Below, piece after piece: positions 25,344 through 33,848 of a stretch of DNA of 43,113 nucleotides. The stretch lies in the NCBI GenBank assembly GCA_945874535.1, contig CAMCGZ010000020.1, positions 1-43,113 of the forward strand, written 5' to 3'. Origin of the DNA: Bdellovibrio sp. ZAP7. GTDB taxonomy: Bacteria > Bdellovibrionota > UBA1018 > CAIMNF01. The position numbers and the translations under genes are program-made. Under the pieces are notes generated by a model that had not been told where the DNA came from, did no database searches, and saw only the letters and a program-made list of their open reading frames with translations. The first letter of the stretch is position 1; each line of letters begins with the position of its first letter.

Positions 25344-26965
25344 ACCTGGTCTCTCCTGGCATCCAGATCCACCAAACGATCGCAAAATCCGAGGTGCTCG
25401 GGTCGGTGCGAAACGTAGATCACCGTCTTCTTTCCGGCCTTCCACACGCGCCTCAGATCGAGGAGTACCTGTCGTGACGTCAGCTCGTCCACCGACGACA
25501 GTGGATCATCGAGCAAGAAAAGGGACGCAGGCTTGCGGAGCACGCGGGCGATCGCCACCCGTTGTTTCTGCCCCCCCGAAAGCGACATCCCTTTTTCGCC
25601 GAGTTCATCATCAACCCGATGCAGAATCCCCTGACTGTCGAGGCCCGAAACCTGCAGAGCCTGCTCAATGGGGAGCTCGTCACCGGTATCCAGATTCGAG
25701 CGGATACTCCCCTGAAACAGATAGGGTTCCTGCAGCACTGAACCGAGCTCTTTTCTGAGAGCCGGTGGGTCCCAATCGAGAACATCCACACCCCGATAGA
25801 AAAGGGTACCGCGAGGTGGATCCTGGAAACGAAGAATCAAGCCGAGCAAAGTGGATTTCCCGCTCGCGACCGGTCCCTTCAACCCCAACCACTCTCCCTC
25901 ATGCACCGAGAAACTCAAACGATCGATCGGGCCAAGACTGAGACTCCGGCACTCGAGCAAAGGGCTCCCTTGGCTGACATTCTGGGGTTCTTCGGGAGTG
26001 CCCTCGAGAGATTCCACTCGAAGCTCTTCCAGAAACCGGTAAAAATCCTTTCCGCTGGCGCGTGCTTTCTGGAAGTACACCACCGCCATTCCGATCGCAG
26101 TCATGGGCCACATCAACTTTTGAACCAGGCGCTGCAAGGCCACGAGGACACCGATCGGAACTCCGGGGCTCGATGCAAACAACAAGACAAGCGAAGTACT
26201 CAGTAAAAACTCCAGAGTCGGGCCCATCGAAGACTGGAGCGCCTGAAGACCCACCTGTCGGCGATTCAACTCGTGGCTCTTCCGTCCGATCCGCTCCGAC
26301 AGTGCCGGGCCGGAGCCGGCCTGCTTCAAAGGCCGCACCCCTGCCACCATTTCCTGAGTCAAGGTTCCGAGCTCGCCATTCAAAGATTGGACCCTGGCAG
26401 ACTGATCGAAGATCCTCCTGTGGAACACAATCACCAATACCGGAATCAGGAGCAAGGGGAGCAAAATCCAGAGCACGCGGGCCGGGGCGATCCACACCAT
26501 GGCTATCGGAACCGTCACGCAATAAAACAGGGCGTCCGTGAGTGAAATGATGCCGGGACCGAGGGCCATCCTCATGTTCTCGACGTCGCTCGTGGCGAGA
26601 GTCATGAGTTCGCCCACTTTTCGACGCTCGATCGAGCCGAAGGCCACCTCGAAAATCTGTCTCGAAAAGAGCGACCTGAAATCAGCACCCGCACTCATGG
26701 CCGAACGTGCCAGGGTGACCCGCCACACATAACGTCCGAGAACCTGGCAGACGACAATTCCGGCAGTCCAAAAGAGTGCTTGTTGGAGCGAACCCGAAGG
26801 ATCGCCCTTTTCGACCGCCTCCACGAGGGACTTCAGGATCATCGGGAGGATCAACTCCCCGACGTCGATGATCATGATCGTGAGACACCCTGCCAGGATC
26901 GAAGCCCAGTACTTCCTGAAGAAAAAACCGAGAAGTCGCCTAAGCGGCCTTTCGGAGTCTTTCAT
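25340..26965 (-). CDS. ABC exporter half-transporter, subunit with degenerate ATPase site
   Basis: A 541-residue inner-membrane half-transporter with an N-terminal exporter domain of about six helices (first at about 17-38) and a C-terminal nucleotide-binding domain. It shows Walker A GPVASGKST, Q-loop LQEPYLF, signature LSGGQKQRVAIARVL and H-loop SHR. The residue after Walker B is Asp rather than Glu (LLDDPLSSVD), the mark of the weakly hydrolysing site in heterodimeric exporters. It is coupled by ATGA overlaps to the pseudouridine synthase gene before it and to its partner after it. The start at 26965 was chosen for that overlap; the frame is open further upstream. Confidence 0.93.
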   Translation of the reverse strand: MKDSERPLRRLLGFFFRKYWASILAGCLTIMIIDVGELILPMILKSLVEAVEKGDPSGSLQQALFWTAGIVVCQVLGRYVWRVTLARSAMSAGADFRSLFSRQIFEVAFGSIERRKVGELMTLATSDVENMRMALGPGIISLTDALFYCVTVPIAMVWIAPARVLWILLPLLLIPVLVIVFHRRIFDQSARVQSLNGELGTLTQEMVAGVRPLKQAGSGPALSERIGRKSHELNRRQVGLQALQSSMGPTLEFLLSTSLVLLFASSPGVPIGVLVALQRLVQKLMWPMTAIGMAVVYFQKARASGKDFYRFLEELRVESLEGTPEEPQNVSQGSPLLECRSLSLGPIDRLSFSVHEGEWLGLKGPVASGKSTLLGLILRFQDPPRGTLFYRGVDVLDWDPPALRKELGSVLQEPYLFQGSIRSNLDTGDELPIEQALQVSGLDSQGILHRVDDELGEKGMSLSGGQKQRVAIARVLRKPASLFLLDDPLSSVDELTSRQVLLDLRRVWKAGKKTVIYVSHRPEHLGFCDRLVDLDARRDQV

Positions 26966-27936
26966 TCTTTTCCCTGAGAGAGCGTGCTGATGAACTCCTT
27001 CGGAAGCGCACACTCGATCTTGACCGGAGCCCCGGTCATCGGGTGTTCGAACTCCAGCGATGCCGCATGAAGCAGCAAGCGGGGTACGGCAATCAGAGGG
27101 TGCAAGTTTTCGGGGAAATACAAGGAATCACCGAGAATCGGCAATCCGTTCTCCGAACAATGCACGCGGATCTGATGGGTTCGCCCCGTTTCAGGCATGG
27201 CGGTCAACCAAACCATGTCACGGAACAACTGGATGGTCCGGTAACGGGTCAGCGCGAAGTCGCCCCCGGAACTCACCGCGCCGAATTTCTTTTTCCCCTG
27301 GCTCTCGGAGACTTTCCCGAGAAAATTCTTGATCTCGAACCCGCCATGAACCTCGAGGGCCGGAGCACTTGGCGACCTCCAACACAGGCAGTGGTAGGTC
27401 TTCCGGATCCGGTGCTCTGCGAACAACTGGGAAACCCCTTTGTTCGCTTCTTCTTTTTTGGTGAACAGGACCAACCCGGAGGTGTCCTTATCCAAGCGAT
27501 GGTGGAGCCCGACATAGGCATTCCCTGACGGATGCCGCCCGGAAAGGTATTTTCCCATCAAATCATAAAGATTGGCACGGCCCGGATCGACCGTAGGTTG
27601 AGTCGGAAGGCCGGAAGGCTTGTTCACCACAATCAGCCATTCGTCTTCGAACACGATCCACTCGGGATCGACCCGCGCATCGATCAGACGGGTACCGCCC
27701 TTCTCGGCAACTTTGTCAGAATCGTAATAAACCTCGATGACGGCTCCCGCATACACCTCCGTGAGCGGTTTCTTCTGCCGGTGGCGATTCACATACACGC
27801 TTCCCGAAAAAAACAGCGTCCGGAGAGTCGTCCGACTCAGGGGTTTGCCCATGGCTTGCGGGAGCCACTCGAGGATGAACTGATCGAGCCTCACCTTCCG
27901 TAATGCAGCCGGAATCCGAGTGTGATACCGCTTCAT
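26962..27936 (-). CDS. RluA-family pseudouridine synthase with S4 domain
   Basis: A 324-residue RNA-modifying enzyme that converts uridine to pseudouridine, most likely in 23S rRNA. An N-terminal S4 RNA-binding domain (residues about 15-75) precedes the catalytic domain. The signature HRLDKDTSGLVLF contains the catalytic Asp 149, and RTHQIRVH near the C-terminal third is the conserved RluA motif. The exact target site (RluC- or RluD-like) cannot be assigned from sequence. It starts only 4 bases after the rsh stop and runs into the ABC genes. Confidence 0.93.
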   Translation of the reverse strand: MKRYHTRIPAALRKVRLDQFILEWLPQAMGKPLSRTTLRTLFFSGSVYVNRHRQKKPLTEVYAGAVIEVYYDSDKVAEKGGTRLIDARVDPEWIVFEDEWLIVVNKPSGLPTQPTVDPGRANLYDLMGKYLSGRHPSGNAYVGLHHRLDKDTSGLVLFTKKEEANKGVSQLFAEHRIRKTYHCLCWRSPSAPALEVHGGFEIKNFLGKVSESQGKKKFGAVSSGGDFALTRYRTIQLFRDMVWLTAMPETGRTHQIRVHCSENGLPILGDSLYFPENLHPLIAVPRLLLHAASLEFEHPMTGAPVKIECALPKEFISTLSQGKE

Positions 27937-27940
27937 CTTC

Positions 27941-30124
27941 CTAACTCCGCTCGACCGAAATCACGCCCTTTTTCGACTCGAGCGCGCTCATCACCTTGTT
28001 GAGTTGCTCCATGTTCCCGACCTCGACCTCGAACAAGGCAATGGCCTTCTTGTCCTTGGTGGTCCGGATGTTGGCAGAAGCGATGTTCACCCCGCAGCCG
28101 GTGATGGTCTGGGACATGAGCGCCAGCAAGCCCGTATCGTCGTTTGAAAACACACGAATCCTCACAGCACGCTTGACCGGGGCGGTCAGAGTCTTGTTCC
28201 ACGATACGGTGATCCGGCGCTCGGAATCGGTATCGAGGGCCCGGGGGCAATTGGCCTGATGGATGGTCACCCCGCGTCCACGCGTGATCGAGCCCACAAT
28301 GCTCTCACCGGGAACCGGATTGCAACACCGGGCATAGCGGACCAGCAGATCATCCACCCCTTCGACCACAACGGCATTCCGTGCCTCACTCTTTTTCGAG
28401 GCAGACTTGACCGCGCGTTTGAGAAAGCTCTCCTCTTCTTCGGCCTTCCATTTGGCTTTTTGGGCATCGAGCTCTTCCTTGGGAATGAGCTTCAGGATGA
28501 GCGAATCCATCTGGTACCGGCCATAACCGAGCCCCACCATGAGATCCTCGAGGTCATGCACTCCGCACTCCTTCAGGATCTCGTTCATTTTTCCGGATTT
28601 CTCGAGCTTGGGAAGAGACAATTCGAAACGCTTGAGCCCGCGCTCGAAAATCGCCTGTCCCTCGAGCTTGGCGAGCTCTCGCTCCCTGAGTTTGATGAAG
28701 GCGCGGATTTTGGCTTTGGCACGCGAAGATTTGACGATCTTGAGCCAGTCTTTGGAGGGATTCTGGGTCGGTGAAGTGATGATCTCGATCGCATCACCCG
28801 ATTTGAGCCGGTGTTTCAGCGATACGATCCTTCCGTTCACCTTCGCGCCCACACAGCGGTGCCCCACATCGGTGTGGACGGCGTAAGCGAAATCGAGCGG
28901 CGTGGCCCCGTGCGGGAGCTCTTTCACCTCACCGCGCGGCGTGAAGACAAACACATCCTCCGAAAACAAGTCCACTTTGACGGTTTCCAGGAACTCATTC
29001 GGGTCGGAAAGATCCTTCTGCCATTCGAGCAAGCGGTTCACCCAGGTCACGTTCTCGCGGGTGCCGCTATCGAACTTCCCTTCCTTGTACTTCCAGTGGG
29101 CGGCGATCCCCCGCTCGGCCACCATGTGCATTTCGTGGGTACGGATCTGGATCTCGGTCCGGTCGCCCGAGACCCCGATCACGGTGGTGTGGAGCGACTG
29201 GTAATTGTTCGCCTTCGGCATGGCGATATAATCTTTGAATCGACCGGGAACCGGACGGAACGCGGAGTGAATCACACCGAGCGCCTTGTAGCATTCGGTG
29301 ATGTTCTCGACGATGATCCGGAAGGCGAGCAAATCATGGACTTCGTCGAAGTTCACCTGCCGACGTTCCATTTTTTTATAGATCGAGTAGAAGTGCTTGG
29401 CCCGTCCGGTGACCTGGGCCTTCACATCGTACTCCACCAGCTTTTCCTGGATGAGATTGGAGGTTTCTTCGATGTACTTCTCGCGTTCGCCTTTGTTCTG
29501 GGCGATCAGCTCGGCCAGCTTGTAATACACATCCGGGTGGATGAACCTCAAACAAAGGTCCTCGAGCTCCACCTTGATGTCACTCATACCGAGACGGTTG
29601 GCCAGAGGCGCGTAAATGTCGAGCGTCTCTTGTGAAATGGTTTTCTGCTTGTGCGGAGCAAGGTATTGGAGCGTCCGCATATTGCTCAAGCGGTCGGCGA
29701 GCTTGACAATGATCACACGGATGTCCTTCGACATGGCAATGACCATCTTCCGGAAGTTCTCGGCCTGCTTCTCTTCGGTGGTCCGGAAGGACATCTTGTT
29801 CAGTTTGGTGACTCCGTCCACGAGCACGGCCACGTCTTTCCCGAACTCGCGTTCGATGTCTTCGAGCTTGGCAGGAGTGTCCTCGACGGTGTCATGAAGA
29901 AACCCGGCAATGATGGAAGAGATATCGAGGCGCATTTCGGCCAGCACCTGGGCCACCTCGGTCGGGTGGATGATGTAGGGGTCCCCGCTCGATCGTTTTT
30001 GCTCGCCGTGAGCTTTCTCGGCGAATGCAAATGCCTTCCGGACGAGCTCGATATTGGCATCCGGGAAATACCCCTGGATGGTCTTGCAGACGGTGTCGAT
30101 GGTCGCTACGGGGCCTTTTGCCAT
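27941..30124 (-). CDS. rsh: Bifunctional (p)ppGpp synthetase/hydrolase (RelA/SpoT homologue)
   Basis: A 727-residue long RSH enzyme controlling the stringent-response alarmone. The N-terminal hydrolase domain has intact HD-type residues: H53 in IIHPTEVAQ and H77-D78 with ED in FLHDTVEDT, so hydrolysis should be active. The synthetase domain has YSIYKKMERR, DLLAFRIIV, NNYQSLHTTV and EIQIRT. A TGS domain (VFTPRGEVKELP) follows, then the Cys-containing zinc-finger-like segment (YARCCNPVPGE ... QANCPRA) and a C-terminal ACT domain. Length and order are standard. GGAGAG precedes the ATG. The start lies 19 bases inside the end of gmk. No rpoZ lies between them, unlike many proteobacteria. Confidence 0.96.
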   Translation of the reverse strand: MAKGPVATIDTVCKTIQGYFPDANIELVRKAFAFAEKAHGEQKRSSGDPYIIHPTEVAQVLAEMRLDISSIIAGFLHDTVEDTPAKLEDIEREFGKDVAVLVDGVTKLNKMSFRTTEEKQAENFRKMVIAMSKDIRVIIVKLADRLSNMRTLQYLAPHKQKTISQETLDIYAPLANRLGMSDIKVELEDLCLRFIHPDVYYKLAELIAQNKGEREKYIEETSNLIQEKLVEYDVKAQVTGRAKHFYSIYKKMERRQVNFDEVHDLLAFRIIVENITECYKALGVIHSAFRPVPGRFKDYIAMPKANNYQSLHTTVIGVSGDRTEIQIRTHEMHMVAERGIAAHWKYKEGKFDSGTRENVTWVNRLLEWQKDLSDPNEFLETVKVDLFSEDVFVFTPRGEVKELPHGATPLDFAYAVHTDVGHRCVGAKVNGRIVSLKHRLKSGDAIEIITSPTQNPSKDWLKIVKSSRAKAKIRAFIKLRERELAKLEGQAIFERGLKRFELSLPKLEKSGKMNEILKECGVHDLEDLMVGLGYGRYQMDSLILKLIPKEELDAQKAKWKAEEEESFLKRAVKSASKKSEARNAVVVEGVDDLLVRYARCCNPVPGESIVGSITRGRGVTIHQANCPRALDTDSERRITVSWNKTLTAPVKRAVRIRVFSNDDTGLLALMSQTITGCGVNIASANIRTTKDKKAIALFEVEVGNMEQLNKVMSALESKKGVISVERS

Positions 30125-30717
30125 TTACCACTCTCCTGACCGTCCATGAACTCCCTGACAGCCTGATCCAATTCGGCCCGAGCCCGGGCGAAGTCTTCAT
30201 TCACAATGATGCGGTCGAACTCACCCTGGCGGGCCATTTCACCCGCGGCATTGGCCATGCGTTTCTGGATGGTCTCTTCAGAATCCGTTCCCCGTCCGCG
30301 AAGACGGCGCTCGAGCTCCTCCATGCCGGGAGGTGCGATGAACACCGTGAAGCAGCGATCTCCGTAAAGCTGTTTCAAGCTCGCAGCACCCTGGACATCG
30401 ATATCGAGGAGCACATGCCGCCCCGAAGACCAGAAACGCTCGAGCGTGGACTTCTGGGTCCCGTAATAATTCCCGTGGACGAGCGCCCACTCGGCAAACT
30501 CATCGGCACCGATCCGACTCTGGAAATCCTGCGGGTCGGTGAAAAAATATTCTTTTCCGTGTTGTTCCTGCCCACGGGGCGCCCTCGAGGTGGTGGAGAT
30601 AGAAAGCGCCAGACGCGAAGGGAAATCCTCAAGCAGCTTGCCGCACAGGGTGCTCTTCCCGGCCCCGCTCGGAGCCGAAATGACGATCAATCCGTATCTG
30701 GCAGATGATTCATTCAT
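30106..30717 (-). CDS. gmk: Guanylate kinase
   Basis: A 203-residue enzyme that phosphorylates GMP to GDP with ATP. The P-loop is SAPSGAGKST near residue 15; the GMP-binding region shows STTSRAPRGQEQHGKEYFF and DPQDFQSRI, and VLLDIDVQGA is the Walker B-like strand. Length is normal. It starts 4 bases after the yicC stop, and its end overlaps rsh by 19 bases. The yicC-gmk-spoT order is common in bacteria. Placing GMP kinase next to the (p)ppGpp enzyme couples two steps of guanine nucleotide metabolism. Confidence 0.96.
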   Translation of the reverse strand: MNESSARYGLIVISAPSGAGKSTLCGKLLEDFPSRLALSISTTSRAPRGQEQHGKEYFFTDPQDFQSRIGADEFAEWALVHGNYYGTQKSTLERFWSSGRHVLLDIDVQGAASLKQLYGDRCFTVFIAPPGMEELERRLRGRGTDSEETIQKRMANAAGEMARQGEFDRIIVNEDFARARAELDQAVREFMDGQESGKWQKAP

Positions 30718-30721
30718 GACA

Positions 30722-31648
30722 TCACTCCAGATTCAGGCTTTGTTCGCGCATCTGCTCGATGCGGGTCTTCAGCTCGATCACCTCGCCACTGACTCCGAGG
30801 TCTTGAGATTTGTTACCTAGGGTATTGATCTCACGATTCAATTCCTGGAAAAGAAAGTCGAGTTTCTTGCCAACGGCTCCGCCGTTCTTCAAAAGGGTTT
30901 CAATGGCATCGATGTGGCCTTTGAACCGGGTCAGTTCTTCTTCCACATCCAGGCGGTCCAGCGCAGCGCTGATTTCCTGGGCGATCCGGGTCTCCATCAG
31001 GGCACGGAGGCGCTCATCCGAGGTGGGATAGGCCTCAAAACACTGTTCGATCCGCTTCTTCACCTTGTCACGGGCACGGTTCCGGATCTCGTCGCGCAGC
31101 ATGAGGAATTTTCCGTGAGACTCACGGAATCCGGCAACGATCGCGAGGAGCGCTTCCTGCAAGCGTCCGCCTTCGGACTTTCTCATGTCGGTGAGATCGC
31201 GGATCAGTTGCCCGAGCTCAGCCAAAAGTCTGGATTCGAGTGCTGCGAGCTGTGCCGAATCACGTTCCTCGGCTCCGGCACGGATCACCACTTCAGGAAA
31301 TGAGATCACATCCCGGAGGGTCACCGGTTCTTGAAGACCCAAACGCACCCGAAGCGACTCGAGCGAAGCATGGGCCGACCGGGCACGTTCTTCGTCCACA
31401 CGGAACCCGGCGTCGCTTCTGCCGTCGCCTTTGGTGCCGGATTGCCGCTCGATCCAGAGGTCGATGCTCCCCCGCTTGATACCGGCTTCGAGTGCGGCTT
31501 TGACAGGAGTCTCGAAAGGCGCCAGATCCCGGGGAATCCTCACCTTCAGATCCAGAAAGCGGTGATTGAGAGATTTCAATTCCATTTTGTAGGTCTCTTC
31601 ACCGTGGGTGAAGATCCGGGACGCGAAGCCCGTCATCGAAACGATCAT
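30722..31648 (-). CDS. yicC: YicC-family endoribonuclease
   Basis: A 308-residue protein of the YicC/YloC family, reported as RNA endonucleases. The family N-terminus is clear (MTGFA, then ELKSLNHRFLDLKVRIPRDL). The C-terminal DUF1732 region has RFKGHIDAIETLLKNGGAVG and KLDFLFQELNREINTLGNKS, a highly conserved block. It is coupled to accA by an ATGA overlap and followed at once by gmk, the usual neighbour. Confidence 0.93.
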   Translation of the reverse strand: MIVSMTGFASRIFTHGEETYKMELKSLNHRFLDLKVRIPRDLAPFETPVKAALEAGIKRGSIDLWIERQSGTKGDGRSDAGFRVDEERARSAHASLESLRVRLGLQEPVTLRDVISFPEVVIRAGAEERDSAQLAALESRLLAELGQLIRDLTDMRKSEGGRLQEALLAIVAGFRESHGKFLMLRDEIRNRARDKVKKRIEQCFEAYPTSDERLRALMETRIAQEISAALDRLDVEEELTRFKGHIDAIETLLKNGGAVGKKLDFLFQELNREINTLGNKSQDLGVSGEVIELKTRIEQMREQSLNLE

Positions 31649-32664
31649 GACTTCTGGCCTTTCGGTGAAACAGGTTCGAGAGCAAATCGGCCCATTTCAC
31701 GGAATTTCTTGAACCGATCCTCACGGATCTTCTGACTCTCCTTCGATTCCGGATTCTTGAAGTTCCGGTCCACCCACGGCCCGAAAACCCGGTCGAGGGT
31801 GTTCTTCAGTGATGCGATGGAAGCCGCCTTGTCCCGGTGCGCCCCGCCCTTGGGTTCGGGGATGATGGCATCGAGAAGCTCCATGCGTTCGAGGTCATTG
31901 GCGGTGATTTTGAGTCGATCAGCGGCCCGCTCGGCCTGGGTGGAATCGCTCCAAAGGATCGAAGCACAGCTCTCGGGACTGATCACCGAGTAGGTCGAGA
32001 ATTCTTGCATCAACACACAATTGCCGATACCGATCGCGAGCGCACCGCCCGATCCGCCCTCTCCGATCACCACGGCACAGGTCGGAACCGTGAGTCCGAA
32101 CATGGCGCGGATGCTCTCGGCGATGGCCTGACTCTGGCCGCGCTCTTCGGCGTCCATTCCCGGATAAGCACCGGGAGTGTCAATGAAGGTGATCACCGGC
32201 ATGCGGAATCGTTCGGCCATTTCAAACAGACGGATGGCCTTCCGGTACCCTTCCGGCCGGGCCATGCCGAAGTTCCGTTCGACCTTCTGCTTGGTGGTGC
32301 GTCCCTTCTGATGTCCGAGGATCACCACCGGAATTCGCTTTCCGTCGCGTTCGTAAAAAGCGGTGCCTCCGATCAAAGCAGCATCATCGCCGTAAGCACG
32401 GTCCCCATGGAGTTCCATGAAGTCTGGAAACAAGGCCTCGAGGTAGTCCTGGGTGTAGGGGCGATTCGGATGCCGCGAAAGCTGGACCCGTTGCCAGGTC
32501 GACAGTTTGGAATAAGTATCACGGATCAGGGTCTCCAATTTACCCTCGAGGGTGGCGATCTCGCGACTGAGATCGACCCCGTCTCCGCCGCTGATTTCGC
32601 GGAGCTCCTCGAGTTTCTTTTCAAGACTGATGATCGGCTTTTCGAAGTCGAAAAAAAGTTCCAT
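31645..32664 (-). CDS. accA: Acetyl-CoA carboxylase carboxyltransferase, alpha subunit
   Basis: A 339-residue subunit of the carboxyltransferase that moves CO2 from biotin to acetyl-CoA in the first step of fatty acid synthesis; it works with AccD, which is not in this window. Diagnostic segments are FDFEKPIISLEKKLEEL at the N-terminus, HPNRPYTQDY, DRAYGDDAALIGG, FIDTPGAYPG and the crotonase-fold GEGGSGGALAIG. The ATG at 32662-32664 is at the family start position. It is first in a seven-gene minus-strand operon. A TGCTAAACT extended -10 lies 10 bases upstream. Confidence 0.96.
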   Translation of the reverse strand: MELFFDFEKPIISLEKKLEELREISGGDGVDLSREIATLEGKLETLIRDTYSKLSTWQRVQLSRHPNRPYTQDYLEALFPDFMELHGDRAYGDDAALIGGTAFYERDGKRIPVVILGHQKGRTTKQKVERNFGMARPEGYRKAIRLFEMAERFRMPVITFIDTPGAYPGMDAEERGQSQAIAESIRAMFGLTVPTCAVVIGEGGSGGALAIGIGNCVLMQEFSTYSVISPESCASILWSDSTQAERAADRLKITANDLERMELLDAIIPEPKGGAHRDKAASIASLKNTLDRVFGPWVDRNFKNPESKESQKIREDRFKKFREMGRFALEPVSPKGQKS

Positions 32665-32674
32665 CGGTTTCGAA

Positions 32675-32683
32675 AGTTTAGCA
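32675..32683 (-). promoter_or_regulatory. Extended -10 promoter for the accA operon
   Basis: The minus strand reads TGCTAAACT, with TG one base before the hexamer TAAACT, ending 10 bases before the accA ATG. No clear -35 box lies 17 bases upstream. It is back to back with the plus-strand element at 32701-32709. Confidence 0.5.
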
Positions 32684-32700
32684 CAAATCCGGCCCTTCGA

Positions 32701-32709
32701 TGCTATTCT
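32701..32709 (+). promoter_or_regulatory. Extended -10 promoter for the FliL-like gene
   Basis: TGCTATTCT is TG-N followed by TATTCT, an extended -10. Seven bases separate its end from the GTG at 32717, so transcription would start at or next to the start codon and the message would be leaderless. Confidence 0.5.
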
Positions 32710-32716
32710 AAAGGCC

Positions 32717-33343
32717 GTGTCAGAGCATCCACACCCCGAAGCCGAACCCACCCCAGAAGCCATACCGGAACCCGAGATTTCCAACGCAGGGGGTCTGAAG
32801 CCGACCCTGAAGGACTTGCTTCACTCTTCTGACTCGCCGAGTAAATACCTTACGGTTCTTTCCCTGGTTTTTGCAGGCCTCGCCCTGATCTGTAGCGGCA
32901 TTCTGGTGGTCCAGTACCTGAAGTACCGGTCGAACGCCAAGAACGAAGCGGCACGCAAAGAAGAAGAAGCCAAACTCTATGGCGGCTGGCTCTCGGGCCA
33001 GCACAAATTCAAGTACAAGAGCGAGACCGGCGACGACCTGATCACCCAGTCTCTCGGCGAATTCAGGGCCTCTTGGAAGAACATCGAACTCCGGGTGGAC
33101 CTCGTTGCGGAGTGTTCCGACGAGGAGACCTGCAAGAGCCTGAAGGATCAGGAGCTGAAAGTCAGGGATCTCCTGATGCCGCTCATCCAAGGCAGTTCAC
33201 AAGATGAAGTGATGAATCCAACGAGGAAGCTCGCCTTCCGTCGTCGATTGGCCGAGAAACTGAACGAACTCGAGCTCAAGGGGCGCGTGATCCAGATCGA
33301 CTTCACCGACATGACCCTCGAGCCGAACTCCCACGGAGAATGA
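32717..33343 (+). CDS. FliL-like single-pass membrane protein
   Basis: A 208-residue protein with a short Pro/Glu-rich cytosolic N-terminus, one transmembrane helix at residues about 44-68 (LTVLSLVFAGLALICSGILV) and a periplasmic domain. The domain pattern (SLGEFRASWKN, a strand, then LKVRDLLMPLIQGSS and KLNELELKGRVIQIDFTDM) resembles FliL, which stabilises flagellar stators, but no flagellar gene is nearby. It may be a stand-alone FliL paralogue supporting another motor or envelope complex. I start it at GTG 32717, in frame and just after a -10-like element, because the frame upstream is antisense to accA. Only 4 bases separate it from the Nudix gene. Confidence 0.7.
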   Translation: MSEHPHPEAEPTPEAIPEPEISNAGGLKPTLKDLLHSSDSPSKYLTVLSLVFAGLALICSGILVVQYLKYRSNAKNEAARKEEEAKLYGGWLSGQHKFKYKSETGDDLITQSLGEFRASWKNIELRVDLVAECSDEETCKSLKDQELKVRDLLMPLIQGSSQDEVMNPTRKLAFRRRLAEKLNELELKGRVIQIDFTDMTLEPNSHGE

Positions 33344-33347
33344 TCGG

Positions 33348-33848
33348 GTGAACGCGTACGAGAGCGGTACCCAAAAAGTGATCCCGGCCGTGTTGCTTTA
33401 TGCATTCCGAGGGCACGAGCTATTGATGATCCACGGCAAGAAAAAGTGGAACGGTCTCGGAGGCAAGCTCGAACCAGGCGAAACCATGGCCGAGGCAGCC
33501 GTGAGGGAATTCCAGGAAGAGTCTGATTGCACGACCGTTCCGGTACAATGGCGGCGCTTGGGAGAACTCTACTTCCCGAACTTCAAGGCCGATAAAAAAG
33601 AAGACTGGTGGGTCACGGTGTTTGTGACTGACTTGAGCGATGAACAAGTGTCGCAAATTCCGCTCGAAGACCCGCTCCGTCCCGAAGGCAGTCTTCATTT
33701 GGTTCCCCTGTCGAGAGTCGACTGCCTGGACCTCTGGGAGGGCGACCGGCTGTTTCTTCCTTATGTATTCGAGCGAAAGCCCTTTCAAGGGACCCTCTTC
33801 TACCGCGACGGAAAATGCGTCCGTCATGAGCTTTCCGCCATCATCTGA
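33348..33848 (+). CDS. Nudix hydrolase, MTH1/MutT-like
   Basis: A 166-residue pyrophosphohydrolase resembling oxidised-purine nucleotide diphosphatases (MTH1 type), which remove 8-oxo-dGTP and related nucleotides. The Nudix box runs from GKLEPGE through REFQEESDC; the metal-binding R-E-x-x-E-E core is complete, but the Gly near its end is Asp. The C-terminal FERKPFQGTLFYRDG resembles the MTH1 C-terminal strand pair. It starts with GTG at 33348, with GGAG nine bases before it. Its last 25 bases overlap the convergent FHA regulator gene. Substrate preference is inferred from overall similarity only. Confidence 0.85.
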   Translation: MNAYESGTQKVIPAVLLYAFRGHELLMIHGKKKWNGLGGKLEPGETMAEAAVREFQEESDCTTVPVQWRRLGELYFPNFKADKKEDWWVTVFVTDLSDEQVSQIPLEDPLRPEGSLHLVPLSRVDCLDLWEGDRLFLPYVFERKPFQGTLFYRDGKCVRHELSAII

